Positions 5,809 through 6,024 of a DNA stretch of 6,024 nucleotides are shown here, piece after piece. The notes under the pieces were generated by a model. The model had not been told where the DNA came from and ran no database searches. It saw only the letters and a list, made by a program, of their open reading frames with translations. Every line of letters begins with the position of its first letter. Position 1 is the first letter of the stretch. A program made the translations under genes and the position numbers. The DNA comes from Kangiella sp. (GTDB taxonomy: Bacteria; Pseudomonadota; Gammaproteobacteria; Enterobacterales; Kangiellaceae). Where the stretch lies: assembly GCA_026195755.1 (NCBI GenBank), contig JAPHRL010000329.1:1-6024 (forward strand), read 5' to 3'.

Positions 5809-6024
5809 ATGACCTATAACACAAAATTTTTACTGAGCTTGATTGTTATCTTTCTGGTGGTGTTTGTTTTATGTGCTATCAATCCTATTGATCGCTCGGC
5901 TTGGCTTCTCGAAAACATATTGATGTTTTTATTGATCATCATACTGGTTGCCAGTTACCGGAAGTTCCGTCTGTCGAGAATATCCTACTTTTGTATTTTC
6001 CTGTTTTTATGTTTTCACGAAATC
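5809..6024 (+). CDS. DUF2238 (YjdF-like) inner-membrane protein, N-terminal part
   Basis: The frame is open from the ATG at 5809 to the right edge (72 codons), so only the first part is visible. Seen: a hydrophobic N-terminal helix (about 7-24), then WLLENILMFLLIII (32-45) forming a second helix, SYRKFRLSRISY (49-60) as a short basic loop, and a third helix ending in FLCFHEI (66-72). The LLEN motif, the basic YRKF loop and the helix ending in HEI, which in DUF2238 proteins leads into a conserved GxHYTY stretch, match this multi-pass family (E. coli YjdF). The function of the family is unknown. The ribosome site is weak (GAGTGG). It diverges from zapG across a 106-bp gap. The family call rests on recognised pattern from a fragment and would be settled by the next 20 or so codons. 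Confidence 0.75.
   Translation, partial: MTYNTKFLLSLIVIFLVVFVLCAINPIDRSAWLLENILMFLLIIILVASYRKFRLSRISYFCIFLFLCFHEI

Noticed and set aside
1..6024. Mobile element, CRISPR array, tRNA or rRNA, defence system
   Set aside because: No terminal inverted repeats, transposase, spaced repeats, tRNA-like fold or foreign-looking gene was seen; gene content is that of a conserved core region.

Overview
The window looks like chromosomal DNA of a Gram-negative gammaproteobacterium of moderate GC content. It carries genes for Kdo/LPS synthesis (kdsD), peptidoglycan synthesis (murA), the BolA-like protein IbaG, a DegS/AlgW-type periplasmic protease and ZapG (YhcB/DUF1043), which is typical of gammaproteobacteria. 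The proteins resemble E. coli ones but are clearly diverged, so a non-enteric, perhaps marine lineage (for example near Kangiellaceae or Oceanospirillales) is a reasonable guess. That placement is inference from gene content, not proof.

Layout. Positions 1-1962 hold a leftward pair: a CaCA-family calcium/sodium antiporter (YrbG-like), then kdsD, which runs off the left edge with about 19 residues missing. This is the same order as yrbG-kdsD in E. coli. A 313-bp divergent region (1963-2275) holds a good promoter for the leftward pair, weaker promoter candidates for the rightward genes and a doubtful 59-codon ORF. Positions 2276-3798 hold ibaG and murA, 17 nt apart. A long, perfect hairpin (3817-3855) ends both murA and the convergent genes on its right. 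Positions 5702-3878 hold a leftward zapG-degS pair. A 106-bp divergent region separates it from the start of a DUF2238 (YjdF-like) membrane protein at the right edge.

How the genes fit together. Almost everything serves the cell envelope: KdsD makes the precursor of Kdo for LPS, MurA commits UDP-GlcNAc to peptidoglycan, IbaG is the iron-sulfur/envelope-linked BolA protein that usually sits next to murA, the DegS-like protease is expected to trigger the sigma-E envelope-stress response, and ZapG is a membrane coiled-coil protein tied to division and wall growth. The arrangement joins two blocks that lie apart in E. coli (yrbG-kdsD/ibaG-murA and zapG-degS). It lacks the mlaFEDCB genes that precede ibaG there, and it lacks degQ.

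No mobile element, CRISPR array, RNA gene or obvious new system was found. The points most worth a second look are a cysteine pair in an enlarged LA loop of the DegS-like protease, a cysteine-bearing insert in the antiporter, the missing mla block with a small ORF in its place, and a sigma-E-like promoter candidate in front of zapG-degS.
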